Positions 1-7,471 of a stretch of 22,235 bases of DNA are shown here, piece by piece; positions within the stretch are counted from its first letter, which is position 1, and every line of letters starts with the position of its first letter. A program made the position numbers and the translations under genes. The stretch lies in assembly GCA_023473405.1 (NCBI GenBank), contig JAMCZD010000138.1, positions 1 through 22,235 on the forward strand, given 5' to 3'. The DNA is from Candidatus Omnitrophota bacterium. GTDB lineage: Bacteria; Verrucomicrobiota; Verrucomicrobiia; Limisphaerales; UBA1319. The notes under the pieces were generated by a model, which did not search any database, had not been told where the DNA came from, and worked only from the letters and a program-made list of their open reading frames with translations.

Positions 1-705
1 GTCCTCCTCGAAAAAACGGAATACGCCGGGAAAATCGTGCTGTTCAACGGCTCCAACACCGACGTGAAGTCGAAAGAGATCTACCGTGGTTGGCTCAAGA
101 AGCACGAAGGCACCGACCGCGTGACCGCTTCACCGAGCGCCGATATGCGCGCCGCCCTGGTGGATTATTTCCGCGACGAAGCCATTGCCATGGTCGCCAC
201 GGAGGCTGCCGCCGAGGGCATCAATCTCCAGTTCTGTTCCCTGGTCGTAAATTACGACTTGCCCTGGAATCCACAGCGCATTGAGCAGCGCATCGGGCGT
301 TGTCACCGCTACGGCCAGAAGTCCGATGTCGTGGTGGTGAATTTCTTGAACAAGGCCAACGCCGCCGACCAGCGCGTCTATCAGTTACTTGACGAGAAGT
401 TCAAGCTATTCAGCGGCGTCTTTGGCGCGAGCGATGAGGTGCTGGGTGCCATCGAATCCGGCGTGGATTTCGAGAAGCGCGTCGTCCAGATTTACCAAAC
501 CTGCCGCACTCCGGAGAAGATTGAATTCAATTTCAACGCGCTGCAAAAGGAACTGGAGCAGCAGATAGACGAAACCATGCAGCAGACCCGCCAAAAGCTG
601 TTGGAGAATTTCGACGAAGAGGTTCACGAAAAGCTGAAAATCAAAGACCGGGAAAGCAGCGACTACCTCACGCGGTTCGACAACTGGCTTTGGCAACTCA
701 CCCGC

Positions 706-827
706 TATTATCTGAAGCCCTACGCCCGGTTCGAGGACGGCAAAAACGCCTTTATTCTCACCCGCAATCCCTTCCCGGAAGAAAACATCCATCCCGGCCC
801 CTACCGGGCGTAGGGCTTCAGATAATA
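706..827. repeat. 25-bp perfect inverted repeat, probable template-switch scar
   Basis: Positions 706-730 and 803-827 are exact reverse complements over 25 bases, separated by 72 bases. The left arm codes for sensible helicase sequence (YYLKPYAR). The right arm, in the same frame, reads as two stops and a few residues, and good helicase coding resumes immediately after it. The right arm therefore looks like an inverted copy of the left arm written over native sequence without changing the reading frame. A replication template switch would do this; a chimeric assembly is the alternative. Confidence 0.85.
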
Positions 828-1520
828 CGCCAACCTCTATCGCGTGGGCCATCCGCTGGCGCGGCGCATCATCCAGCAATGCAAGGCGCTCGCCCTCGCG
901 CCCGCCGAACTCGCGTTCAACTACACCGGTTCCGGCAAAACCATCACCATCCTGGAGCCGCTCCTCGGCAGCGCCGGGTGGCTTTGCCTAGGCAGCCTGA
1001 CGGTGTCTTCGTTCGACACCGCAGATTGGCTGCTGTTCGCCGGCATCACGGATGACGGCCAGGAACTCGACCCCGACCAGTGCCAGCGCATGTTCTCCCT
1101 GGCCGCCACCGAGACCCCGCTATTGAATCTGGCTGCCAACGGCGATGAGCAGCCCCGCCTCGAATCGCAATTCACGCAGCAGCAGGCCGTTCTTGCTGAG
1201 CTCAGCGAAAAGAACGGCCGGTTTTTCGAGTCTGAAATGGAAAAGCTCGAAAGCTGGGCGGGCGACTTGAAGGAAAGCCTCGAACATGAATTGAAGGAAA
1301 TCGATCGCGAAATCAAAGAAACTAAACGCGAAGCCCAACTCGCCGGGAGTCTCGAAGCGAAGGTCGCCCTCCACAAGCGCGTCAAAGAACTGGAAGCGCG
1401 GCGTTCCGAAAAACGCCGGGGTTTGTTCGAGGCCCAGGACGTTGTGGACGCTCGTAAAGACGCCCTGCTCTCGGAAGTCGAAGCACGGTTGAAGCAAACC
1501 GTCCACCGAGCCGAACTGTT

Positions 1521-1529
1521 CACCGTGCG
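1521..1529. repeat. Target site duplication, left copy
   Basis: The 9-mer caccgtgcg lies directly outside the left inverted repeat of the insertion sequence. It recurs exactly at 3515-3523, directly outside the right inverted repeat. A 9-bp duplication is in the range known for IS4-type elements. Confidence 0.92.
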
Positions 1530-1548
1530 CAGCAATTCCGCAAAGTGG
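1530..1548 (+). repeat. IS left terminal inverted repeat
   Basis: The 19-bp end pairs with 3496-3514 with one mismatch (a/g at the fifth base). The sequence similarity stops immediately inside, so the repeat is short and well defined. Confidence 0.92.
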
Positions 1549-1585
1549 GGGGTGTTCTGATTCCAACCTCTCAAGATTAAGCCAC

Positions 1586-1667
1586 TTAGGGCATTTTCGG
1601 AATTAGGGGCATTTTCGTTTTTGCTTGCAAGCCACTCTCTTTGATGTATCTTACTCATATATATGAG
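1586..1667 (+). promoter_or_regulatory. IS leader: 17-bp-period direct repeat, possible promoter, palindrome over the start codon
   Basis: The unit ttaggg(g)cattttcg occurs twice (1586-1599 and 1603-1617, period 17). Downstream, TTGCAA (1625-1630) and TATCTT (1647-1652) are 16 bp apart and could be a weak -35/-10 pair. The perfect 14-bp palindrome ctcatatatatgag (1654-1667) covers the ATG at 1663. No Shine-Dalgarno sequence is visible, so translation may be leaderless or deliberately weak. The repeats and palindrome are seen directly; the promoter and any self-repression are inferred. Confidence 0.4.
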
Positions 1668-2034
1668 CAAGAAAGAGACCCTCACCCGCACTTCCACCCT
1701 GGCTCTGCGCCAGCGCAAGGCTCGTCTCTTGCGCTCTTTTCACCTCCCCCCCGAAATCCTCCACGCCTCCTTGATCGAACGCTTTATGAAGTGCGGCAAG
1801 CCCAACTGCCACTGCCACAGCTCAGGCCCCAAACACGGCCCCTTTTTCTATCTCAATCGCTGCTTTGCCAAAGGGCAGGTGCAATCCCTTTTGCTCAAAT
1901 CCTCCGACCAAGTTGACCAGGCCCGACAAAGCCTGGCCGCTTACGCCCAGGTGCAGGAGGTGCTCGATCAAATCAGCCAAATCAACCACGAACTGCTCCG
2001 CCGCGGCGAATCCCTCGTCGCGGCAGATGGATGA
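1663..2034 (+). CDS. DUF6788-like Cys/His-rich IS accessory protein
   Basis: This 123-residue protein lies just upstream of the transposase gene inside the IS. Its core is the motif KCGKPNCHCHSSGPKHGPFF (about residues 43-62) with C44, C49, C51, H50, H52 and H58, which looks like a metal-binding knuckle. I recognise the pattern as that of the DUF6788 family, small proteins often encoded next to transposases. The N-terminus is basic (many K and R) and the C-terminal 40 residues are predicted helical. The stop codon overlaps the transposase start as ATGA, so the two are probably translationally coupled. A role as DNA-binding accessory or regulator of transposition is an inference. The ATG at 1663 is the only plausible start and sits within a palindrome. 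Confidence 0.75.
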   Translation: MSKKETLTRTSTLALRQRKARLLRSFHLPPEILHASLIERFMKCGKPNCHCHSSGPKHGPFFYLNRCFAKGQVQSLLLKSSDQVDQARQSLAAYAQVQEVLDQISQINHELLRRGESLVAADG

Positions 2035-3311
2035 ACGAACTGGCTCAATTCCTAACCTACATCATCAAGGTCTTCGCCTTTAACCGGGTGGTGCGCCAGG
2101 TGCGCACTTCCCGGCCCTACCCCCAAATCCCCGTCCGGCCTTTCTTCCTGAGTTTGTTTTTGGGCGTGGTCATCCGTGCCGGCAGTTATCTGGATATTTC
2201 CAAGCAGACCAAACGCCGCCGCTGGCAACATCTGATCCATTGGCCCTGCCCCATCAGCGAGGACGCCTTTTATTATGTGAGCGAACGCTTCTACCTGGAT
2301 GACCTGCGCCAAGGGCTGGTTGAGGTAGCCAAGAATTTAAAGGCCAACAAGGCGCTGGAAAGCTGCAAAATCAACGGCTTACTCTTTCTAAGCATGGATG
2401 CCAACGAGCACTTCCACAGCCGCAGCCGGTGCTGTCCATGCTGCTGTCAAAGGGAAATTGAGGAGACCGATGAGCAAGGGCAAAAGCACACGGTTATCGA
2501 ATATTATCACCGCTACGTCTTCGCCCAGATCAACGGGCCCAGGTTCAATTTACTCCTGGACCTGGAGCCGATTCGCCCAGGGGAGGGCGAAGCGGAGGCG
2601 GCACTGCGTTTGCTGGGCCGAATTCGGCGGCTGTGCGGGCCGCGCTTTTTCGACGCCATCACCGTCGATGGTTGGTATGTGCAGGGCCCCTTTTTGAGGG
2701 CGGTGGACAAGCTGGGATGGGGCTGGGCGGTGGTGCTTAAGCAGGAGCGGATGGAGGTTTTCCAAGAGGCACGCGCCTTGAGTGCCGGTCGAGCCCCGAC
2801 CGAACAATTTCACGACCAAGTGCGTAAGCGGGACGTCAAGCTTTGGGTGGTAAATAATCTGAGCTTCAGCCAGGGCTATGGCTATGATCGTAAAGTTTCA
2901 GTGGTCCATTCTCAGGAGCAGTGGATCCAAACCAAAGTCATTGGCGGAAAGCGGGCCAGTCAGCCCCAGAGCAGCGACTGGTGGTGGATGGTCTCGGAGA
3001 AGCTGCGTGGCTACCCTGACCGGGTGGTTTATGAAGGTGGACACCGGCGGTGGGGAATCGAAAACAAAGCTTTCAATGAACTGACCCAGTTCTATCACTT
3101 GGAACATTGCTATCACCACGAGCCGGTGGCGATGCTGGCGCAACTGTTGATTTTGATGCTGGGTTTCGTGCTCTTTAGCGCTTACGCGATGTTGCACAGC
3201 CAGCGGGTTCGGTTGGGCCAGGTCAGCCTCAAAGAGCTGGCGCACGATTTGGATTTGGCTTTGGCTTTGGAAGCCCCGGTGCGCTGGGAGCTGTGGTTCG
3301 ACAGCGGGTGA
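2031..3311 (+). CDS. DDE transposase, IS4 superfamily-like
   Basis: The 426-residue protein carries a likely DDE triad: D123 in LFLSMDANEHF, D213 in AITVDGWYVQGPF and E344 in GHRRWGIENKAFNELTQFYH. The stretch after the glutamate resembles the C-terminal signature of IS4-type transposases. An unusual cysteine cluster, RCCPCCC (about 133-139), follows the first aspartate. The N-terminal 100 residues are basic and probably bind the inverted repeats. The start ATG overlaps the stop of the upstream gene (ATGA). No frameshift or stop is present, so the enzyme should cut and reinsert the flanking 1985-bp element. Transposase identity is secure; subgroup is uncertain. Confidence 0.88.
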   Translation: MNELAQFLTYIIKVFAFNRVVRQVRTSRPYPQIPVRPFFLSLFLGVVIRAGSYLDISKQTKRRRWQHLIHWPCPISEDAFYYVSERFYLDDLRQGLVEVAKNLKANKALESCKINGLLFLSMDANEHFHSRSRCCPCCCQREIEETDEQGQKHTVIEYYHRYVFAQINGPRFNLLLDLEPIRPGEGEAEAALRLLGRIRRLCGPRFFDAITVDGWYVQGPFLRAVDKLGWGWAVVLKQERMEVFQEARALSAGRAPTEQFHDQVRKRDVKLWVVNNLSFSQGYGYDRKVSVVHSQEQWIQTKVIGGKRASQPQSSDWWWMVSEKLRGYPDRVVYEGGHRRWGIENKAFNELTQFYHLEHCYHHEPVAMLAQLLILMLGFVLFSAYAMLHSQRVRLGQVSLKELAHDLDLALALEAPVRWELWFDSG

Positions 3312-3495
3312 ACGTCACCTGGGCGCAGTGCTTTCGGGACGTTGTTCTCTGGCAATTTGCCGATGCAAACAAGGAGGAATTGGGACTACAGGGGCATTGT
3401 CGTCTTGTAAGAAGGCAACCAGGCGGTTTTCAGTCGGAAACGCGATGGAGGCGCCAAGAAAATTGGCCTCCCGAAAAACACATCCAAGGCCTAAA
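3312..3495 (+). other. Non-coding 3' tail of the IS with an imperfect hairpin
   Basis: About 180 bases between the transposase stop and the right inverted repeat. Short open frames here show no recognisable protein. ggaggcgccaa (3447-3457) can pair with ttggcctcc (3463-3471) with a two-base bulge, followed by cgaaaaaca. That could slow transcription out of the element, but there is no T-tract on the plus strand, so I do not call it a terminator. Confidence 0.4.
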
Positions 3496-3514
3496 CCACT
3501 TTGCGGAATCGCTG
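3496..3514 (-). repeat. IS right terminal inverted repeat
   Basis: This end pairs with 1530-1548 at 18 of 19 bases. The second copy of the target duplication follows directly. Confidence 0.92.
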
Positions 3515-3523
3515 CACCGTGCG
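3515..3523. repeat. Target site duplication, right copy
   Basis: caccgtgcg, identical to 1521-1529. Confidence 0.92.
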
Positions 3524-3539
3524 ATGGATGTTGGCATAA
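3524..3539 (+). pseudogene. Displaced last codons of the helicase gene
   Basis: Joining 1528-1529 to 3524 gives codon CGA and then TGG ATG TTG GCA TAA, so the pre-insertion protein ended LFTVRWMLA. The stop at 3537-3539 lies 36 bp before the next gene, consistent with an ancestral operon running from the helicase into the ATPase. Confidence 0.85.
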
Positions 3540-3575
3540 AGGAAAGCGTTACGGTAACATCAACCCCTTAAAGCG

Positions 3576-4847
3576 ATGATTCGCCGAGCTAAAATTGAAA
3601 ACTATAAGTCGCTCAAAATGGCAGAAGTGCCTCTGCAGGATTTAACTGTTATCCTTGGCCCCAACGCTGCTGGTAAGAGCAACCTGTTCGACGCGCTCAA
3701 CCTCCTGGGGCGATTGGTTACGTGCAAGAACATCAAAGAGGCTTTTGATGGCCACCGCGGCCTGCCCCTGGAATCGGTGCATTACGACAAGGGCTCCATT
3801 GCCGACCTGCTGAAGCAAGAATCCCACCGTTTGGCGTTCGAGGTGGATGTTGAACTGAGCGATGCAGTGGTTCAGGAAACCGAACAGCGGATTCGCGATT
3901 TGCGCAAGCGTCTGGACGAAGGCAACGGCAGCGCCACGGAGAAGTCCCGCGTAACCGAGCGTCTTCTCCGCTACCAGGTCGAATTGGAAATCGAATCGAA
4001 GTCCGGGGTTATGCGGGTGATGAACGAGCGGTTGTCCGCGCTACGGCAGCGGGGCGAGGGTGAAAAGGCGCGCAATCCCTTCCTCGAGAAAAATGGCTCG
4101 AAACTGAGTCTGCGCATGGAAGGCCAGGGACACCCGACAATGCACGAACTCGGGCTGGACTACACTATCGTATCCACGCCCCTCTACGTTCCCCATTACC
4201 CGCACCTGGCAGCGTTCCGGGAAGAAATGTCCCGCTGCCGATTTTATTACTTTGAGCCGCGGGCTCTTATGCGCGAGGCCAACGCCATCGCGGATGTTAC
4301 CGTCCTCGGTCCGCGTGGCGAAGAGTTGGCCGCCTTTTACCACACGCTGGCTCTCCGCAATCCAAAGCAATTTGAGTCGCTCAAATTGGCGGCCAAACAG
4401 TTGTTGCCCCGGCTAAAGGACATGGATGTCGAGCGCACGGAGAAGGCCGAACTTTTCCTCCGCGTGTGGGAAGACGATGCTTCGTATTCCAACCGTCTGA
4501 TTTCCGAGGGCACCTTGCGCGTGTTGGGATTGCTGGCCGTGCTGTCACCCACCTGTGGCTCCTCCACCATCGGTTATGAAGAGCCGGAAAACGGCGTGCA
4601 TCCCCGCCGGCTGCGCAACATCGCGGAACTCTTCCTGAACGCGGCGGATGGCTCGCGGCAGATTCTTATCAATACGCACTCGCCCATTCTACCCACCTAC
4701 TTTCGCAACGAGAACCTGCTCGTCTGTCGCCGGGTGGGAAGCGCTACCGAATTTGCCACCTTCACTTCTCTCGGCGAGTTGTACCGGCCGCACCAGATTG
4801 CCGAGCATCTCGAAGAGCAAATCATTCGGGGGGACTATGGCGGGTAG
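3576..4847 (+). CDS. OLD-like AAA/ABC-type ATPase (defence-type)
   Basis: The 423-residue protein is a complete SMC/ABC-type ATPase of the AAA_15/AAA_21 kind found in OLD-like systems. Motifs in order: GPNAAGKSN (Walker A, 28-36), a central insertion with a charged helical hairpin (about 97-160), ISEGTLRVLG (signature, 309-318), TIGYEEPENGVHP (Walker B with catalytic Glu, 331-343) and NTHSP (H-loop, 366-370). Such ATPases sense phage infection and control a partner nuclease. The next gene, overlapping by 11 bp, encodes a TOPRIM-like protein, making a two-gene ATPase/nuclease pair like PARIS, AbiL-type or split OLD modules. The start ATG has no good Shine-Dalgarno sequence. It reads intact despite the IS 61 bp upstream. 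The ATPase class is certain; the precise system is inferred. Confidence 0.88.
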   Translation: MIRRAKIENYKSLKMAEVPLQDLTVILGPNAAGKSNLFDALNLLGRLVTCKNIKEAFDGHRGLPLESVHYDKGSIADLLKQESHRLAFEVDVELSDAVVQETEQRIRDLRKRLDEGNGSATEKSRVTERLLRYQVELEIESKSGVMRVMNERLSALRQRGEGEKARNPFLEKNGSKLSLRMEGQGHPTMHELGLDYTIVSTPLYVPHYPHLAAFREEMSRCRFYYFEPRALMREANAIADVTVLGPRGEELAAFYHTLALRNPKQFESLKLAAKQLLPRLKDMDVERTEKAELFLRVWEDDASYSNRLISEGTLRVLGLLAVLSPTCGSSTIGYEEPENGVHPRRLRNIAELFLNAADGSRQILINTHSPILPTYFRNENLLVCRRVGSATEFATFTSLGELYRPHQIAEHLEEQIIRGDYGG

Positions 4848-5451
4848 GCAGCGCGTCGCCTTCTTTCTCGAAGACAGCGCCCAGGAAGCTATCATTCCCC
4901 CGCTGTTCAGCCGACTGGCGGCTGAGGAAGGATGGGAGGCCAGCCAACTTGACTTGCAGGTGCTCAGCGCCCGGGGCGGAGGATCGCTCAGCGCCTTTCG
5001 GCAGTTCCTCAAGGACGCGCGGCAGCGTGGGCACCTGAACGCCGATCTCCTCATCGTGGGCGTGGATGCCAACAGTAAAGGATTCACCGTCCGGCGCGAC
5101 CTCGTGCTCAAGGCAGCGGCCAAGTCACCCTACCGGGAAATCATCACGGCGATTCCCGATCCGCACGTCGAACGTTGGTATTTGCTCGATATGGCCGCTC
5201 TATCCCATGCTGCCGGAGCGCCCATTGCCGCCTCCGTGCCCGCCTACAAGTGCGAGAAGAACCACTACAAGACCCTGCTCCGAAACGCCTTCGCTGGCAG
5301 CGACATCGCCCCGCCGCTCGGAGGCCTGGAATACGGACCGTTGGTGGCGAATCAGATGGACCTGTTCGCCGCCGCCAAGCAGGACCACGGACTGGCGGAT
5401 TATGTCGAGAAAGCCCGCGCCTGGCTGAAACGCTCAAAGAATCCTTTGTAA
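4837..5451 (+). CDS. TOPRIM/DUF4276-like probable nuclease partner
   Basis: The ATG at 4837 overlaps the ATPase stop by 11 bp and follows a G-rich ribosome-binding stretch (4827-4833), so I prefer it to a longer upstream frame. The 204-residue product has the acidic layout of a TOPRIM fold: FFLEDSAQEAIIPPL (E12, E17) in the first strand-helix unit, LLIVGVDANSKGF (D77) in the next, then IPDPHVERWYL (D108, E112) as in DUF4276-type proteins. TOPRIM domains of this type act as metal-dependent nucleases in OLD and PARIS-like defence, where the ATPase partner gates them. The tight overlap with the ATPase gene supports co-function. I infer the family from pattern only; similarity to named DUF4276 members has not been tested. 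Confidence 0.65.
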   Translation: MAGRQRVAFFLEDSAQEAIIPPLFSRLAAEEGWEASQLDLQVLSARGGGSLSAFRQFLKDARQRGHLNADLLIVGVDANSKGFTVRRDLVLKAAAKSPYREIITAIPDPHVERWYLLDMAALSHAAGAPIAASVPAYKCEKNHYKTLLRNAFAGSDIAPPLGGLEYGPLVANQMDLFAAAKQDHGLADYVEKARAWLKRSKNPL

Positions 5452-5504
5452 AGACGGGGACAACCGCAAAGAACACAGAAAACACAGAACAAATCAAAGG
5501 GCGA
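5452..5504 (+). other. Short A-rich spacer with aacacaga repeats
   Basis: The gap between the TOPRIM-like gene and the next ATPase contains aacacagaaaacacagaac, a low-complexity direct repeat of aacacaga. Similar cacaga-rich strings are common in intergenic DNA of these bacteria. AAAGGG (5496-5501) could serve as the ribosome-binding site for the ATG at 5505. Confidence 0.4.
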
Positions 5505-6811
5505 ATGAACTATGTATTTAAACAAATACAGATTAAGAATATCCGTGGGTTCGCGGATCTCCAATTTGATCTCTCCCGCCCCGGAGGCAAATATGCCGGT
5601 TGGACCGTGTTCACGGGCGACAATGGTTCCGGCAAGAGCACTCTTCTTAGGGCCATCGCAGTGGCGCTGGTGGGAAAGGCTACCGCGCTGCCCCTGCAGT
5701 CCAGCTTTAATCGCTGGATTCGCGATGGCGCTGGCAATGAAGAAAGTTACATTCAATTGGAGATCGTCCGAACTGATTCTGACGACGAATTGACGATCGG
5801 TGGTGCTCCTCCAGGCCCTTGTTTTCCCGCAAAAATAACCCTCAAAAACGGCGGCAAGGCAACTACCCTGCAACCCGCGATCCCGCCGCGGAAACCAAAG
5901 AATTACCTGACGCCTGACCGAAGCATCTGGGCCCCTGATGCCAAGGGCTGGTTCTCCTGCGGCTACGGCCCGTTTCGCCGCGTTTTCGGTGCGTCACCCG
6001 AGGCCACCCGGCACATGGTTGCGGCCATGACGGAACGTTTTGTCACCATGTTTCAAGAAGCGGCTTCGCTGCGGAAGTGGACCAATGGCTGCGTAATCTG
6101 AAGCATAAAGAACTCGAAAACAAGGCTGCCGAACGGGAACAACTGGCGCTGGTCTTGGAACTGTTACGGGACGATCTAATGCCCAATAAGATCACCGTAG
6201 AACGCGTTGACTCGGATGGCCTCTGGCTGAAAGACCGCAATGGGGTGCAATTGGCCTGGGGAGAAATGAGCGATGGCTACCGGGCCGCGGCCGCTTTGCT
6301 GGCCGACATTGTCAGGCATCTAATCGGCACTTATGGGGTGGAAGGTCTGACCGAAAAAAACGGCGAAGGCAAAACCGTCGTCAAACGAAGCGGCGTCGTT
6401 TTGATTGATGAAATAGACGCCCACTTGCATCCAGCATGGCAGCGGGAAATAGGCTTTTGGCTCAAACGGCATTTCCCCCATATCCAATTCCTGGTTACCA
6501 CTCACAGCCCCATCATTTGCCAGGCGGCTGACCCCAACGGATTGTTTGTCCTGCCAGCGCCCGCCAGCGGCGACCAACCGCGTCCACTTGATGAACAGGA
6601 ATACAACAAGGTTATTGCCTCCCGCCCCGATACCATTCTCCTGACCTCTGCCTTTGGCCTGAAAAACACCCGTTCGCCCCGGGCCGTGGCAGGCCGGGCG
6701 GAATACGCGAAACTCCAGGCCAAGAAAAGGGCCGGGGGAAAACTCACTGCCAATGAATTGTGCACTGAGCAGCAACTGGAACTCTTTGCCGCCAACGACG
6801 AACAACCCTGA
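5505..6811 (+). pseudogene. PtuA-like (Septu-type) AAA ATPase, one-base frameshift
   Basis: Two overlapping frames together make one SMC-like ATPase of about 435 residues. The first (ATG 5505 to stop 6101) has FTGDNGSGKSTLLRA (Walker A) and ends in a nonsense tail after MFQEAASL. The second frame takes over with AEVDQWLRNLKHKELE, then WGEMSDGYRAAAALLADI (signature, about 6259-6312), VVLIDEIDAHLHPAW (Walker B, about 6397-6440) and VTTHSP (H-loop, about 6493). Restoring one G beside position 6071 (gctgcgg to gctggcgg) joins them perfectly. The HNH gene starts 3 bp after the stop, the PtuA-PtuB order of Septu defence. Everything else is well preserved, so the frameshift is either very recent, a programmed slip, or a sequencing error. 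Confidence 0.82.
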
Positions 6812-6814
6812 GCG

Positions 6815-7471
6815 ATGCGCCGCTTCCTCAGACCAGACCTTGCGCCAAAGGTCATTTCTGCTCTTGCGCGCAAACAGAAACGCACGAATACCAACCGCGC
6901 CGCGGGAGCGCTCAAGATAGACGCTGCGTGGAATTCCGCCCGTAAGACGAAGCCCCTTAAAGCTGTCCTGGCGGCACTGAAAAGCATGGTGGGACAACGG
7001 GAACGTTGCATGTATTGCGGTGACTCGCACGGCACCGATATCGATCACTTTTGGCCAAAGGCAATCTATCCTCAGCGTATGTTTTGTTGGCCCAACTTGC
7101 TGCTGTCATGCGCGGATTGTGGCCGGATCAAAGGAACCGACTTTCCGCTTCAGAATGGAGAGCCCCTGTTGGTTGACCCCACAGCCGAAGACCCTTGGCT
7201 GTTCCTTGACTTCGACCCCGCAACCGGCAACCTCGTTCCCCGGTTCGACCCCGCTACCGCCAGATGGGACGAGAAAGGCGAGAACACTGTCCAGGTTCTC
7301 GAATTGGACCGCCGAGAGGCCCTTGCCGCCGGTTATCAGAAGACGCACCGCCGCTTGACAGATTTGGTGGAGGCTGCCGTCCAGGATACCTCGCCTTCCC
7401 CTGCCGCCTTAAAGACCGCGCTCCGCAATACACCCTGCGCACACTCACCCCTACCGCCGCCGCTACCTTGA
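6815..7471 (+). CDS. PtuB-like HNH endonuclease, C-terminus replaced
   Basis: The gene starts 3 bp after the ATPase stop. The product has a zinc-type HNH core: RCMYCG (C65, C68), DIDHFWPK (D77, H78), WPNLLLSCADCG (N94, C99, C102) and KGTDFP, followed by GEPLLVDPTAEDPWLFLDFD (about 115-134) and LELDRREALAAGY. This order is that of PtuB nucleases from Septu and some retron systems, which cut DNA when released or triggered by PtuA. Residues after about 195 become proline-rich and frame-random (NTPCAHSPLPPPLP), exactly where an antisense transposase remnant begins, so the natural C-terminus has been lost. The catalytic core is complete. The family call is good, but whether this truncated form still works is unknown. 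Confidence 0.78.
   Translation: MRRFLRPDLAPKVISALARKQKRTNTNRAAGALKIDAAWNSARKTKPLKAVLAALKSMVGQRERCMYCGDSHGTDIDHFWPKAIYPQRMFCWPNLLLSCADCGRIKGTDFPLQNGEPLLVDPTAEDPWLFLDFDPATGNLVPRFDPATARWDEKGENTVQVLELDRREALAAGYQKTHRRLTDLVEAAVQDTSPSPAALKTALRNTPCAHSPLPPPLP

Larger units (their letters stand above)
1..1529 (+). pseudogene. SNF2/RapA-like helicase, C-terminal part, disrupted (5' end outside window)
   Basis: This frame is open from the first base and encodes the second RecA lobe of a superfamily 2 helicase. Visible motifs are LFNGSNTD, ATEAAAEGINLQFCSLVVNY (motif V region) and WNPQRIEQRIGRCHRYGQ (motif VI with arginine fingers), as in SNF2/RapA ATPases that remodel nucleic-acid complexes. A long charged coiled coil, rich in E, K and R, follows at about 1160-1480. 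Two stops (TAG 811-813, TAA 823-825) interrupt the frame, which then resumes at once with YRVGHPLARRI, so one ancestral gene has been broken. The IS beginning at 1530 cuts off the last codons; the original end is at 3524-3539. Plasmid- and island-borne helicases of this type often belong to phage-defence clusters, which fits the genes downstream. It may now yield only truncated products. Family assignment is confident; the exact system is not. Confidence 0.85.
1530..3514 (+). mobile_element. Complete insertion sequence (1985 bp), DUF6788-like protein + DDE transposase
   Basis: Both ends can be placed to the base. The left end starts cagcaattccgcaaagtgg (1530-1548). The reverse complement of the right end (3496-3514) is cagcgattccgcaaagtgg, matching 18 of 19 positions. 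A 9-bp direct repeat flanks the element exactly. It carries two overlapping genes: a small Cys/His protein and a 426-residue DDE transposase. Removing 1530-3514 and one duplicate rejoins the helicase frame as LFTVRWMLA-stop, which independently confirms the boundaries. The 9-bp duplication and the transposase motifs suggest the IS4 superfamily; I cannot fix the subgroup. Genes and ends look intact, so the insertion is probably recent and the element may still be active. Confidence 0.93.

Noticed and set aside
406..1718. Minus-strand open frames across the helicase region
   Set aside because: They are antisense to the conserved helicase and coiled-coil coding strand.
3293..3579. Two small plus-strand frames after the transposase
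   Set aside because: They run across the IS right end and target duplication into the helicase remnant, so they cannot be ancestral genes.
4648..4836. Extended N-terminus for the TOPRIM-like protein
   Set aside because: It lies within the ATPase coding region, including its H-loop, and gives arginine-rich nonsense; the ATG at 4837 fits the overlap and the first strand.
5175..5504. Extended N-terminus for the PtuA-like ATPase starting at 5175
   Set aside because: This part overlaps the TOPRIM-like gene in another frame and has no homology; the ATG at 5505 precedes the typical start of the P-loop domain.
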